DNA of 64,000 nt from Montifringilla adamsi (Eukaryota; Chordata; Aves; Passeriformes; Passeridae). Positions 24,001 through 35,085 of the stretch are shown here, piece by piece. The notes beneath the pieces are model-generated. The model did no database searches, was not told where the DNA came from, and saw only the letters and a list, made by a program, of their open reading frames with translations. Numbering within the stretch: position 1 is the first letter of the stretch; each line of letters starts with the position of its first letter. The stretch lies in contig JAGGNK010015225.1 of assembly GCA_017590115.1 (NCBI GenBank), positions 1,439,656 through 1,503,655 of the forward strand, written 5' to 3'. Both the position numbers and the translations under genes were made by a program.

Positions 24001-25837
24001 AAAAAAAATAGAACCAAACTCAGAATCAGATCCTGCATTGCAAGGGGATTGCAGCTCTTCCACAGGACACTTTCTTTTTAGTGGGACCAGTTTTGAAGTG
24101 TGGATTTGTGAGTGTTCATCTCTGCCAAGCCCACACTGATTTTTCAGTGTCCTGCCTGCCTTGCAGTTCTTCAGTGCTCACCAGGACTGCTTGGTAGAGA
24201 TTTGAAAGTATTTCTCAGGAAATCTTTACTTTTGTTGTCACACTCAGAGGAACAGTGGGAAAAACCCCCAAGGATTCCAGAGGATGGCACATTTGTGAAA
24301 ATTACTGTGAAAGTAACTTCCAGTGCATGGTGACGTTTTGGTTCTTCAAAGAAGCCAAAGCCCTGGAAAACATCACGCTGCAAACAAAATTTGAGCATCC
24401 TGATCCAGCTTTTTAGTGGGGAGTGGGATTGAAGGGGAGAGAATTGCATCCCTGCCTTCGTGTGTGCTTCAGGACTGGGCTGTCACAGCAGCAGCTCGTT
24501 AATGCTTTGCCTGGAGCAGAACTGTGACTCTCCTTCTGTTAATTATTAATTTGTCATTTTCAAATCTTAGTCTTTTGGAGCTGTTTGGAAGGATGAGGGG
24601 GTTGCAAGTGGATTATCTTTAAGGTTCCTTCCCGGCCCATTCAGTTGTTTTCTGATCTTTGTGCAACAGGCACCTGAGTGCATCTGGATTTATGCAGATC
24701 AGAGGATGTGATTTGCAGGAATTTGTACAGTCAGCCTTCCCTTAATGGCAACCTGTGTGATTCCTTGAATTCTCTGAGGCTGCAGGTTGTTTAAAGCAGG
24801 TTAGAATTTGATCCTGGTATTCCCAAATCCCGCTTTCCTTAGCAATGATTCTTTCAGCATCATGTTCTTTGGTTTAATATTCTTCAGAGACTGAGTTTGA
24901 GCGATGTTCTTTGTTACTCGTGCCTCATATCTGCTGTTTTGCCTCTGCTCCCTTTGCTTTGTCTCTTAGCTGTGTTTTCTGAGAGCCAGCCAGATGTTAA
25001 TCTGAATTTCTGCACTGACAGCCTGCAATGTGCTCTGTGCTCCAACAGCAGCAGAACAATTCTGGGTGCTCACAGTCCACCCAAACACCCTTTGACACTG
25101 GCTGCAAAGTTCACTTGGATGAAAATCCCAACATCGAACAGGGACTGAAGGGATTCTGCAGGTGCAGAGGAGACTGAGATTTTATGAGATTTATCCCCAA
25201 GGTCACCAAAATGTGCCCAGCCTTTCCAGGAGTCTTTGTTGGGTGGGTCACTCCTCGTGTGCTGCTCAGCCCCCTGGGAGGTGCCAGCCTTGGCATTTTC
25301 TGGGAGTGCTTTTTTAAGGCCAGGAGTTCAAACTGAAGGTTTGCTTAAACATTCTTCCCTTTTCCATTTAGTTTTGCTGTGAGCTATAAAATTACCCATT
25401 TCCTTAAAGATCAAGTTGAGGGTTCACAGATTAATTGATGGTCTAAAAACAGCCTCCTGTGATATTTCCTCATGGCCTGTGTAGGATTATTGTGTGATCT
25501 GGCAGGGAATTGTTCTTTTGGATGCATAATTTTGTGCTGTATTCATGATCCTGAGGGCTTTTGGCTTTATTTTGAAAGGTGCTGTAGAAGGAATGTGAAT
25601 CCCTTTGACATTTCCAAGCTACAGCCCCCTCAAAATTGTAACTCAGTGTCTGCTCAAGGAGTAGATGCTGGCAAACAGGAGCAGCACAGTGAGCAAATAC
25701 ATCCAGGGCAGGGCAATACAGTTAAATTTAGGGGGAACTCAGTAATTTAGATTTTTTTTTTTTTCTATTTGAGGAACAGACAGGGGTCTCTTCCACACCT
25801 CCACCTTCCCTGTCATCCAGTGTCCATGAATTCCTGA

Positions 25838-25873
25838 AAAAGTCTTTCTCTTTCCAAAAGTCTTTCTCTTTCC
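25838..25873. repeat. 18-bp tandem duplication
   Basis: AAAAGTCTTTCTCTTTCC is repeated twice in direct succession. Confidence 0.9.
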
Positions 25874-26814
25874 ACTGTAGTCCTGGCTGAGATATTGGAA
25901 AGGCAAAATTCCTGAGGGTGTGAAGAGTATTTAAAATACCTTTGTCAGCAGAGAACTGCTGAAACTTTTGGAGTTTTTTGGGTGTCTGCTTGAAAAGGCT
26001 CTGCGTGATATTGACAGAGCTGCCCAGTGAAAATGTGGTTGCAGGGGTTGTTGGTCCTTTTTAAACTTCACACTGCCATGTTTGGGGATTTTGGGGATGT
26101 TGTGCTAATGTGGCATTAAGGAACAGAAAAAAAAAAGCAATGGCTTTTCCATTGTAGGGGAAAAATTGATCTTTTTTTGGGCTGCAATTGATTTATATTT
26201 GCAGGGCTTTTTGCCTTGCTAAACAGCCTGGCTGTGTCAAAATAAGCCCAGGCCCAGCACCTCGGGAAGATGCTGATGATGCTGGCATTTCTGCACCTGC
26301 TTAATTTGGGTTTGCAGGGGAGGCCAGCGAGGCTGCCTGGGAGACTGCACTGCAGAGATGTGCTGGCACGGCACAACAGAGCCCAGTGCACTTTAATGAA
26401 TCTGAAATCGTTTCCAACACGTATTTTGCTGAGCCTCAGCTTATTTTTGCAATGCTGAAAATGGCTCATTAATTGCTGGGAGCCTGACCATCCCTTTGGA
26501 CCAAAGAAGTTGGGGCCAAATTAGAGTTTCTCTTAAGTAGAGCTGTCTTGTTCCTTTAGAGCGTCCCTGGGTAGTTGTGATTGTTTTAAAGGAGACTTTG
26601 GGTTGAAAACATTAATTTTTAGCTTTATCTGCCTCATTTTGTATCTGAATTTTTACAGAATCATAGAATGGCTGATTTTGGCACACATTTCTAAGTTTTG
26701 AGCTTTCTCTCCTCCAGGCTGTCCCTTGTGCTGGATGCTCCAGGTGTGGCCTCTGCACTCACCCAAACTCCTGCTGGCTTCTCCCTCAGCCTCTGAACCA
26801 TCCCATCCTTGGAC

Positions 26815-27272
26815 TGATGCCTTGAGAATCTGACCTAGGACAGAGGCTGGGCAGAGTTCCAGAATAAAGCAGGGATGGATTGAAAGGATCTCCTCCATGG
26901 ATGCACCTTGGGCAGCACAAGAGCCCAGCCAGGGCTGCCCCAAGATGAACCCAAATGGTCCCAAAATGCACGAGCGCTCCCGGGGTCTCTCCCTGGGATC
27001 AGCTCTGCTCCATGTGCACATTGCAGTTCAGTGTCCAATTCCAGCTCAGCCCCTGCACTCCCATCCTGCTTGTTTTTCTCTCTGCAGCCCACGGGGTTTG
27101 TGCTCCTGGGCTGAGATTTGGATCATTTGTCCTTGGTGCCCAGCTGGAGCAGGAATTGTTTTGTCTCCCTGCTCTGTGCACAGAGCTCACCATCCCATAA
27201 TATGAAGCTCAGACCCACACACTAAAGCAGCACAGAAGGTGAAAAATAGAAAAGCCAAACCCTGAGGCATCA
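26815..27272 (+). mobile_element. Solo LTR, family A
   Basis: The 458-bp element runs from TGATGCCTTGAGAATC to CTGAGGCATCA and is nearly identical to 20584-21042. Flanks GGAC and GATT do not match, so the target duplication is lost or the element arose by recombination. A short CR1-like motif (CAGAATCATAGAATGG, 26658) lies about 160 bp upstream. Confidence 0.88.
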
Positions 27273-27725
27273 GATTAGGATCACTTTTGCAGGGATAATC
27301 TGTTCATATTTTAGTGATTTCCCTCTCCATGTTGCTGTGTTTCTGGAGGGTGAGGTTGTGCTCTGTAAATACTCACATCAATTTTAAATGCAATTTGTAC
27401 AACTCAATGCTGCTGCTTTCCTGCACAGATTGAAAACATCTTGGATTTCAATCTTGTTTTCTTTTGGATCTCAGGTGCTATAATATCTTCTCAGATCCTT
27501 GTTCTCCTGTGATCTGGTTGATGGAACAGGCTGGGTTATTTTGGGCTGGATGTTCAGGAGCTGTTCATTGCTTGCCTGGTGTGTTTTCCTCACTCCCCAA
27601 ATTCCCATCTTCCCTGAATTTCCTGCTCTGCTCCTTCCTTTCTGCTGCATTATTGTTTGCAATACTTCCTATTGATTGTGTGTGTTGGGGATGATTTCCT
27701 CTGCTGAGCACAGTTGTGAGGAACT

Positions 27726-27903
27726 GGAAGTAATTTACTCAGAGAAGGGTTTGGGCTTCCTAAGATTGAGAAGATTGTTTAAAATCTCTTCTGCAGCCTG
27801 ATTTGAGGAGGTTTGATACTCTTGTTAGGGGAGTTGTCATTTTATTAAGGCCACTTGGTGCATCCCTGTCTCTTTGGTTGGCTTTGTTTCCAGCCAGCAG
27901 GAA
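27726..27903. repeat. 178-bp dispersed duplication, copy 1
   Basis: From GGAAGTAATTTACTCAGAG to CCAGCAGGAA this block matches 34703-34880 without gaps; I see about three substitutions. It shows no LTR or CR1 signature. Confidence 0.92.
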
Positions 27904-28454
27904 AAGCTTTTTCATTTAAGTTTAAAAAACTTTTATGTTATGAATTAAATTTCATATTCCAATTTGGGGTTCTCCAAACTGTTTATTGAGAGCAAAAAAT
28001 TCAATATAATCACTGTCAGGTCAGTCTTGTGGGGACTTCAGGGAAAAAGAGCATTTTGAGGTGGAGAGAGATTTATTTCCAATATTGCCCTGCAGGTTGT
28101 GAGTTGTTGGGAGAGGTGAATAATCCACGTGCCATAATCTGTCAGAATTGAAACAGATTCTTGCAAAATGTTTTATTTCTAGGATTGAGCCAAGAGTTTA
28201 GAAATCACCTGTTCCTATCTGATGTTTGAGCTGGGTTTTCCTGAATTTGCAGGGTTTTCAGGGAGGTTTGATCTGTGGGGTGGGGAGCTCTGGCCCTGAT
28301 CCAGAGGAGCATTTAATGGGATGGGCTGATGGAGAGACCCTTCCCAGGCTGGAAGTGGTTCCTGAGGGCTCTGCTGGCTCCTGGCCAGGCTGCCCAGCAC
28401 CCTGCAGGAGAAAGGCAATATTTTAATAATAAAAATAATCTTTTCTTTAATTCT

Positions 28455-28498
28455 AAATTTTATGTAATTTGAATTTTATATAATTTGAATTTTATAAA
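28455..28498. repeat. AT-rich short tandem repeat
   Basis: A roughly 16-17-bp unit resembling TAATTTGAATTTTATA is repeated between two and three times. Confidence 0.8.
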
Positions 28499-28519
28499 AG
28501 CCCTACAATTTTAGAGATT

Positions 28520-28600
28520 TTAAGGTGTGTGAGCAGGGTCAGGAGTTGGACTGCATGATCCTGGTGGGTCCCTCCCCACTCAGGACATTCTGTGATTATT
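28520..28600 (+). mobile_element. CR1 LINE 3'-tail fragment
   Basis: Sense CR1 end: GAGTTGGACTGCATGATCCT, then GGGTCCCTCCCCACTCAGG and ATTCTGTGATT. Confidence 0.75.
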
Positions 28601-29206
28601 ATAAATATTTTATAATAAATAAACACAAGTGCAGCCTTTTCCAGAAGGTGGTGGCAGCTCATTTTCATATCTTTACTGGGAAATAGCCCAGCCTGCATCT
28701 CCCAAGGTTCAGAGTGTGTTTTATGCAATATCAAGTGTGTTTTATTGAGTATCTCTGGCACTTCTGGACCAGGAGGATAAGGAAATAAAGTTGTCATTTG
28801 TATTCTGCTGTTTGTCAACCTGCAAACAGGGGGATCTGGGGATAACAGTTCATTATTTACTTATAAGAAAATCTGTCACACTGGGGATTAAAAATGTCAT
28901 TTCTCCAGAAGTGGAGGGCTTGGGTGTACTGCAGGAGCCAGGCACCTGTGTCAGAGCTGTTGTGTTTCCATGTGGGAATGGATAACAGCATTTTCTCCTT
29001 GCTTCCAGCCCTGCCCTGCACTGAAAATGGGGAATTGACTTTTTTTTTTAAAGACAGGGTACCTAATTTCTCTATGAACTGGAGTGTTCTGTCTTCCTGC
29101 ATTATCCTCATCAAGACCTTTGAAAGTCCATTGCTGACCTGCTGAACAGATTCCCAAGAAATCCCGAACCTAAACAGATTTACAGGTTGATTTACAGCTC
29201 CAATTA

Positions 29207-29245
29207 AATCACAGAATCATCCAGATCACCTTTTCCAACCCTCAA
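29207..29245 (-). mobile_element. CR1 LINE tail remnant
   Basis: AATCACAGAATCATCCAGATC followed by TTTTCCAACCC is a minimal reverse-complement CR1 terminus. It is too short to assign a subfamily. Confidence 0.55.
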
Positions 29246-29640
29246 CCTGTCATCAGAGGAAGAACAATGTGGGAAAAGTAGAAAAGTTTTGGGGTTTTGG
29301 TCGTGTTGGGTTTTTTTCCCTCCTCTGTTCTCCAAACTCAAGAGCTTCCCCAAAAAAAGAGAAGAGTTTTTGAGTCCAGAGGTTGCTCAGCTCCCGTGAC
29401 GTTCGTGTTTCAGGCACTTCTGAAATCCTCAGTTTCAAACCCTGCCCTGGGTTGAGAGAATTGGATTCAAGTGGAACTTTCTGCAGAGAAGCTGCTGCAG
29501 AGAGTAGGGAGCAATTAGAGAAGGCAGGAGACACCTTCTTGCTAATAAAATCCAAGACAGCTCAGTGACCCAACAGCTTCAGGGCACAGAGTAAAGGAGA
29601 TTTTCTACTGATTATTTTTCAGAGAGAACAAGTGGTGGGT

Positions 29641-29663
29641 TTTTGTTTTGTTTTGTTTTGTTT
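29641..29663. repeat. (TTTTG)n microsatellite
   Basis: About four TTTTG pentanucleotides in tandem. Confidence 0.9.
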
Positions 29664-30424
29664 CTTTTAAGAGAGCAAAAATGAATAATAGGCCCTTTCT
29701 GCAAATATAACTTAAATAAGAGATCTTAAAGGTAGTAGGACAGTGACAAAGAAAACACTTTCTGCAGTTTTATCTTTACAAATGGAAATGTCTGAAATCC
29801 GTGATGGCTCTTCAGTCAGAGGCAGATGAAGGGGTATTATGTGGCTGCATCTTGTTGTCATGATAATTCAAGAGGGACCATTTTCTTATCCATCTGAAAA
29901 CTGGGTGGTGATAGATGTCAAATATTTGTCCTGGGTGGTAAAGTAAATATTTGCCATCTACCTGTCCCCATCAGCGAGCAAATCGCTTGCAAACAACACC
30001 ATATTGCAAGGAGGAGGAACAAAATGGCATAAAAATTAAAGATGAAGCCACTGAATGAACAGGAGACACTAAATAAACCTTAAAAGTTAAATAAAAACGA
30101 GGTGGATGGATTCCCTTGTGATGGAGAAAGCCAAATGATAGAGTGCATTATGCAAAGGTGGTGAGATGACAAATGTCAGTGGGAATCTGCAAAGCTGTTT
30201 GCAGACCAGGCACGGAAGACAGACTTGTTGTAGGAGGTGGGGGAACATGCCTTTATTTAAAGAATTCCTCTGTCTAGGGAGAGAAAAATTCAGAGTAAGA
30301 GGGGGCCACGTCCAGGGACAAAACCCCTGTGCTGTAGGAACTGGAGGGTGTAGGCAGGAATTCTGTCTGGGGACCAAGGAGTGGGAATGGAGTGGAATTT
30401 TTCCTTTTATTTAATGGAATGCAG

Positions 30425-30650
30425 CTGTGTCAGGAGGTTTAGGTTGGATTTTAGCAAAATTTCTTTCCCCGGAGGGTGGTGGGTACTGAAAAGGCTCCCC
30501 AGGGAATGGGCACATTCCCAAAAACGTTTGGACAACACTCTCAGGCATGCACAGGGTGGGATTTTAGGGTGTTTGGACTGGATGAGTCCCTTCCCACTGT
30601 GATTCAAAATTCCCACTGTGATTCAAAATTCCCACTGTGATTAAAAATCC
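30425..30650 (+). mobile_element. CR1 LINE fragment with expanded tail
   Basis: Sense CR1 3' region, starting near GTCAGGAGGTTTAGGTTGG and including TTTGGACTGGATGAGTCCC. The terminal TTCCCACTGTGATTCAAAA unit is repeated three times with a 19-bp period (30591, 30610, 30629). CR1 tails normally end in a shorter repeated motif, so this larger unit is unusual. Confidence 0.82.
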
Positions 30651-32046
30651 AGAGGAGCAGGCTGAGTATCAATTAATAAAATTAACAGAAAAGGAGGTAA
30701 AGCAAAAAACCCAAATTCCAAAGCGAAATTCCTCACTGGCTGCTGCTTCTCAGTTGTCCAGTCTTGGAATGATCTTGCTTTGGAGAGAAAGAAAAGCACC
30801 AAACAGACAGACAGTGCAGCTGCCAAGGCTGGAGCTGTGTTTATTTGGCACAAATAACTTAAAATGTAGAAATTGAGCCCCAGGAGAGCTGATAAGCTGA
30901 GATATTTTTGAGAGGAGGCTGTAGGAGGGAGGTGAAGATGACTGTTGTGGGTTTTGTGGAGCAAATCTATTTGATGGATCTTTAGACCCTTAAGAACAAG
31001 ACACCTGCAGAAGGCATCGTGGGTTTGTTGAATTGCACAAGATTTTGTGTTAAAAAAGAAAAGAAAAAAAACATTATGGGAAAGAGAAATGACTTCTTTG
31101 AAACCAATCTGGAGTGTAGACGGGGAAACAACCCAGAAACTCTTCCCTTCTGATATAAAAACACCCAGGCAGAGCTGGAGGCTTTAGAAAGAACTCAAAA
31201 ATGAATTTAAGCTCCAAGGCACGATGTCAGAAGACTTTTTTAGGAAGGAGGAGTCTGAAGTCACTGAGGAGCCAGGAAAAATCAGCAGCCTCTCCTTAAA
31301 GCCTCCAGCTGAGGATTGGAGAACAAGCAGAAATGTCTTATTTACATCTACAAAAGAGCCTGCAAATTATTTATGTAGTGCAAAAATTGGCTCTTGTGAG
31401 GTTTATTTATTTATTTAATCACTCAGAGCACTTGAAATGGATAAAGAACCTTGCAGTGGGGTTATTTGGTTGGTTGCTGGTGTTTTGTTTTCTTTTTAAT
31501 TGCAAAAAAAAAAAAAAAAAAACTGACCAGGAGATGTAAACTAAAAATCGATGAAAATTATCATAATGGAAGGAAGAAAGGTTAATTCTGGTTTGGTGAT
31601 GATCCTTGTGGTGCTGAGCAGGGCTTCAAAAAGAGCTATGACAGCAGGGGTGTCAGCAAATTTTGATGCCTGCCACAAAATCGTCTGTGTTATTTGGGAC
31701 AGGAAGGGACTGATGGATCTGTGAGATGTTTACATAAGTGCGGTGAGGGGGAAAATAAAATTATTTGTGGACATTCCATGGTTCTGAAAGAGGCAAAGGC
31801 AGGAAAGTGGCGTTTTTAGGAGGCTCAGTGGCAGCTGCTGTGAGTGTGCAAAGTGTGATCCACACCGGGAGATGGTGGGGAGTGTAAAGGAAGGATATCC
31901 AAGGAAATTTTATATTATTTTATAGAGAGGAATGCTGGCAGCCTCAGTGGTGTCTGCCAGGAATTGTATGGACTCACCCTGAAGGATATTGCAGGACAGG
32001 AAGGGATTAGGATTAGGGCAGGGGGTGTTTGGAGCACATTCACCTT

Positions 32047-33100
32047 TGTCTTGGTTTGGAAAGCCAGGTGTCTGCTGAGGAAGGCAGGAGCCTCCCCTGA
32101 AATGGAAATTGTAAACCCCTTCCCTCTGAATTATTATAAATTTGAAATTAAGGGCCTCTCAGGCAAAGATATGGGAATGGGAATAAGAGTTCTTTACTAG
32201 GAAAATTAAAAATACAAATGCAATAGTACAAATAAAACAAACCCCTGTCAGAGCCAGAGCTGAGCTGAGCCCTGTGGGTCAGGGTGGTGGCACAGTCCCA
32301 TCCCATGGGGGCTCAGCCCTCCTGCAGTGCCAGCTGTGCTTCTGCTGGAGCAGGGATCCTGCACAAGGCTGCAGTTTTCCTCTGGAGCTCCAGGGCTGCT
32401 GGAGATGGGCCTGCTCTTCCTCTGGGAATGCAGGGCAGGAGAAAGCTGCTCCTCTGGGAACGCAGCGGGCAAAGGCTGCTGTGCTGTTCCAGGCTCAGAT
32501 TGTATCCGGCTCTCAGGCAAAGATATGGGAGTAGGAATAACAGTTCTTTATTAGGAAAAAATAAAACATTAAAAAAATATATATAAATAGAAATGCAGTA
32601 ATGCAAAACAACACTGCCAGAGTCAGAGCAGGAGCTGCCCCGCTGTGTGTCAGGGTGGTGGCACAGTCCCATCCCATGGGGGCTCAGCCCTCCTGCAGTG
32701 CCAGCTGTGCTTCTGCTGGAGCAGGGATCCTGCACAAGGCTGGAGTTTTCCTCTGCAGCTCCAGGGCTGCTGCAGATGGGCCTGCTCTTCCTCTGGGAAT
32801 GCAGGGCAGGAGAAAGCTGCTCCTCTGGGAATGCAGTGGGCAAAGGCTGCTGTGCTGTTCCAGGCTCAGATTGTATCCAGGTAGGAATGCTTGGCTCCTG
32901 CCCTGGGCGGAGCATCTGCCCATGGGATGCTGGAATTTGATCAGCCCTGCAGGGACACTCAGTGGCCATGGACAGCAGAGATCTCCTGGAGGGAGGATTG
33001 GCTGTGGGAGAGATAAAGAAAACTGAACTGTGAACAGAGAGAGCTGCCCCAGCTCTGACAGGTGGGGACAGAACACACACCTATCTTACAGCCCAGGACA
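32047..33100 (-). mobile_element. Solo LTR, family C, with internal duplication
   Basis: The 1054-bp element runs from TGTCTTGGTTTGG to CAGCCCAGGACA and is flanked by ACCTT on both sides (32042-32046 and 33101-33105). A 354-bp internal segment is present twice in tandem, starting CTCTCAGGCAAAGATATGGG at 32156 and 32510. Sense is probably the - strand (TGTCCTGGGC start), which is an inference from the general LTR layout. Open frames up to 255 codons here arise from the GC-rich duplicated part and match no protein I recognise. Partial relatives are at 21990 and 40498. Confidence 0.88.
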
Positions 33101-33235
33101 ACCTTCTGCCCTGGGAAGAAAGGCTGGGAAAGTTGGGTTGGATTCCCTTAGGAAGAGAACCGATGAGGAGGAATGATAAAACCATGGGTGGGAAGGGGAA
33201 GTGGCAATTCCTGCTTCTTCTTGCTCCAAGACACA

Positions 33236-33380
33236 GAACTACAGAATAATTTGGGTTGGAGGGGACTTAAAGCCCATTGAGTTCCCACCCAATCCATGGG
33301 CAGGGACACTTTCCACCATCCCAGGGTGCTCCAAGCCCCATCCAGCCTGGCCTTGGGCACTTCCAGGGGTGGGACAGGGG
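33236..33380 (-). mobile_element. CR1 LINE fragment
   Basis: Reverse-complement CR1: CTACAGAATAATTTGGGTTG, CATGGGCAGGGACACTTTC and CCTGGCCTTGGGCACTTCC. Confidence 0.87.
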
Positions 33381-33487
33381 CCATCAGTAGGGCTGTGGGG
33401 CAGGGAATGGGTGGAGGAAAGGTTTTTGGGACTGCAGCTGAATGGAGGAGCTTGAGTCAAACTCCCTGTGCCAAGCTCCATGTTCTT

Positions 33488-33650
33488 GGAATCATGGAAT
33501 TAAGGCTGGAAAAGAACTTGGAGATCACCAAGTCCAAAAATCACCACCAACCATGGTCACCACTAAAATATGCCCTTAAATGCCACATCCAGACTTTTTT
33601 GGACACTTCCAGGGATGGTGACTCCACCATTTCTTCATCATTTGCTGTCT
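33488..33650 (-). mobile_element. CR1 LINE fragment, different subfamily
   Basis: GAATCATGGAATTAAGGCTGG is followed by AAGAACTTGGAGATCACC and TGCCACATCCAGAC. It is more diverged than its neighbour at 33236 and so probably older. Confidence 0.78.
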
Positions 33651-34014
33651 CTGCATGGGTTTAAAATTAACAACTAGAAATGGACTGAAGTGGGGAGTTG
33701 TTCAGGCATGAAATACGTTCCAAAAATCTGTGTTTCACATGAATTATGGGCTGATTTACAGGTGAAGTGAATGAAACTCCTTGTCTGCTCTGCCTGAAAA
33801 ACGTCAGATTTAAGGAGATAAATCAAATCCATGGGGTTTAGATGCTTCTCTGTGGGTTTTGTTTCCTCTTGCAGAGAATTTTCTTACGTGCTGTCACCGT
33901 CCTCTCCCTTTTTGAAGTACCAGAAACAAGGTTAGGTCTGAGGGAATCAAAATAAGCTGAAAAGTTGGACAAATCTGAAGAAAATATTATGAAACCCAGT
34001 GATTATTATAGCAC

Positions 34015-34215
34015 TATTTAATATTTTAAAATATATAATATATATAATTATAAATATATAAATATATTTTATATTTATAAATAGAAAATATTTAGAAATA
34101 TATTTTATATTTATAAATAGAAAATATTTATAAATATATATGTGTATTTAGTAAAAATTTAGATTAAATATTTATATATAGATATAAGTGTGTATATAAA
34201 TATGTAAAGTGTATT
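34015..34215. repeat. AT-rich low-complexity tract
   Basis: About 200 bp of almost pure A and T with repeated TTTATAAATAGAAAATATTT-like units. A short CR1 tail-like piece (TGATCCCTTCCAACTCAG) follows at 34226. Confidence 0.88.
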
Positions 34216-34319
34216 TATCACTATGTGATCCCTTCCAACTCAGAATATTTTGGGATTATTGTATTATCTGAAGAAAATAATACATGAAATACTAGGAATA
34301 TTATGAAATCCAGTAGTGC

Positions 34320-34552
34320 AGTGGTGGCCAAGTTGTGCCAGGGAAGGTTTAGGTTGGGTATCAGGGAAAATTCCCTCATGGAAAGGATTTTAAAGTCCTG
34401 GCACAGCTGCCCAGGGCAGTGACAGAGTCCCCATCCCTGGAAGTGTCCAAAAGCAACTTGAGGATGGGGTTTAATGGTGAACATGGTGAAGGTTGGATTT
34501 GATTATCTGGGAGGTCTTTTCCAGCCTAAATGATTCCAGGATTCTCTGATGA
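34320..34552 (+). mobile_element. CR1 LINE fragment
   Basis: Sense CR1 3' region with the canonical order: GGTTTAGGTTGGGTATCAGG, then GCTGCCCAGGGCAGTGACAG, CATCCCTGGAAGTGTCC, and the tail GGTCTTTTCCAGCCTAAATG. Confidence 0.9.
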
Positions 34553-34702
34553 AGGATTTAGAAAGAAACCTAAGGTGGAGGGATGGCCTTTGGCTTCAAA
34601 TCCATCAAGAGAGTTGGAAAGGGGAGTGGAATTGTGTTTTCCAGGGTGTGATCCTATAGGAAGGACTGAATTAAAGCCTGGCCAGGGGGACTGGAACTGA
34701 AT

Positions 34703-34880
34703 GGAAGTAATTTACTCAGAGAAGGGTTTGGGCTTCCTAAGATTGAGAAGATTGTTTAAAATCTCTTCTGCAGCCTGATTTGAGGAGGTTTGATACTCTT
34801 GTTAGGGGAGTTGTCATTTTATTAAGGCCACTTGGGGCATCCCTGTCTCTTTGGTTGGCTTTGCTTTCAGCCAGCAGGAA
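34703..34880. repeat. 178-bp dispersed duplication, copy 2
   Basis: Gap-free match to 27726-27903. Its right edge coincides exactly with the start of a family-B LTR fragment at 34881, whereas copy 1 continues into unrelated sequence. Confidence 0.92.
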
Positions 34881-35085
34881 TATTGTATTTGTAGGGACCC
34901 TCATGGAATGATGGATCTGACTCCATGTTCTCAGAAGGCTAATTTATTACTTTATGATACTATATTATATTAAAGAATACTAAACTATATTATACTAAAG
35001 AATACAGAAAGGATACAGACAGAAAGCTAAAAAGATAACAATGAAACTCGTGACTCTCTCCAGAGTCCTGTCCCAGCTCTGCCTT
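34881..35085 (-). mobile_element. Truncated LTR, family B
   Basis: It begins TATTGTATTTGTAGGGACCC and follows the copies at 9742 and 17164 through ATGATGGATCTGACTCCATG and AGGCTAATTTATTACTTTAT, but similarity ends near GAGTCCTGTCCCAGC. About half of the LTR is missing. Confidence 0.87.

Noticed and set aside
31503..31522. Poly-A run as a processed pseudogene tail
   Set aside because: The upstream sequence shows no coding similarity and no flanking target duplication was seen.
32313..33080. A 255-codon open frame on the - strand
   Set aside because: It lies wholly in the duplicated GC-rich part of a solo LTR, repeats itself with the LTR duplication, and resembles no protein I know.
34703..35085. 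The 178-bp repeat as retroviral internal sequence next to its LTR
   Set aside because: No plausible primer-binding site starts at the LTR edge, and the other copy at 27726 has no LTR beside it.
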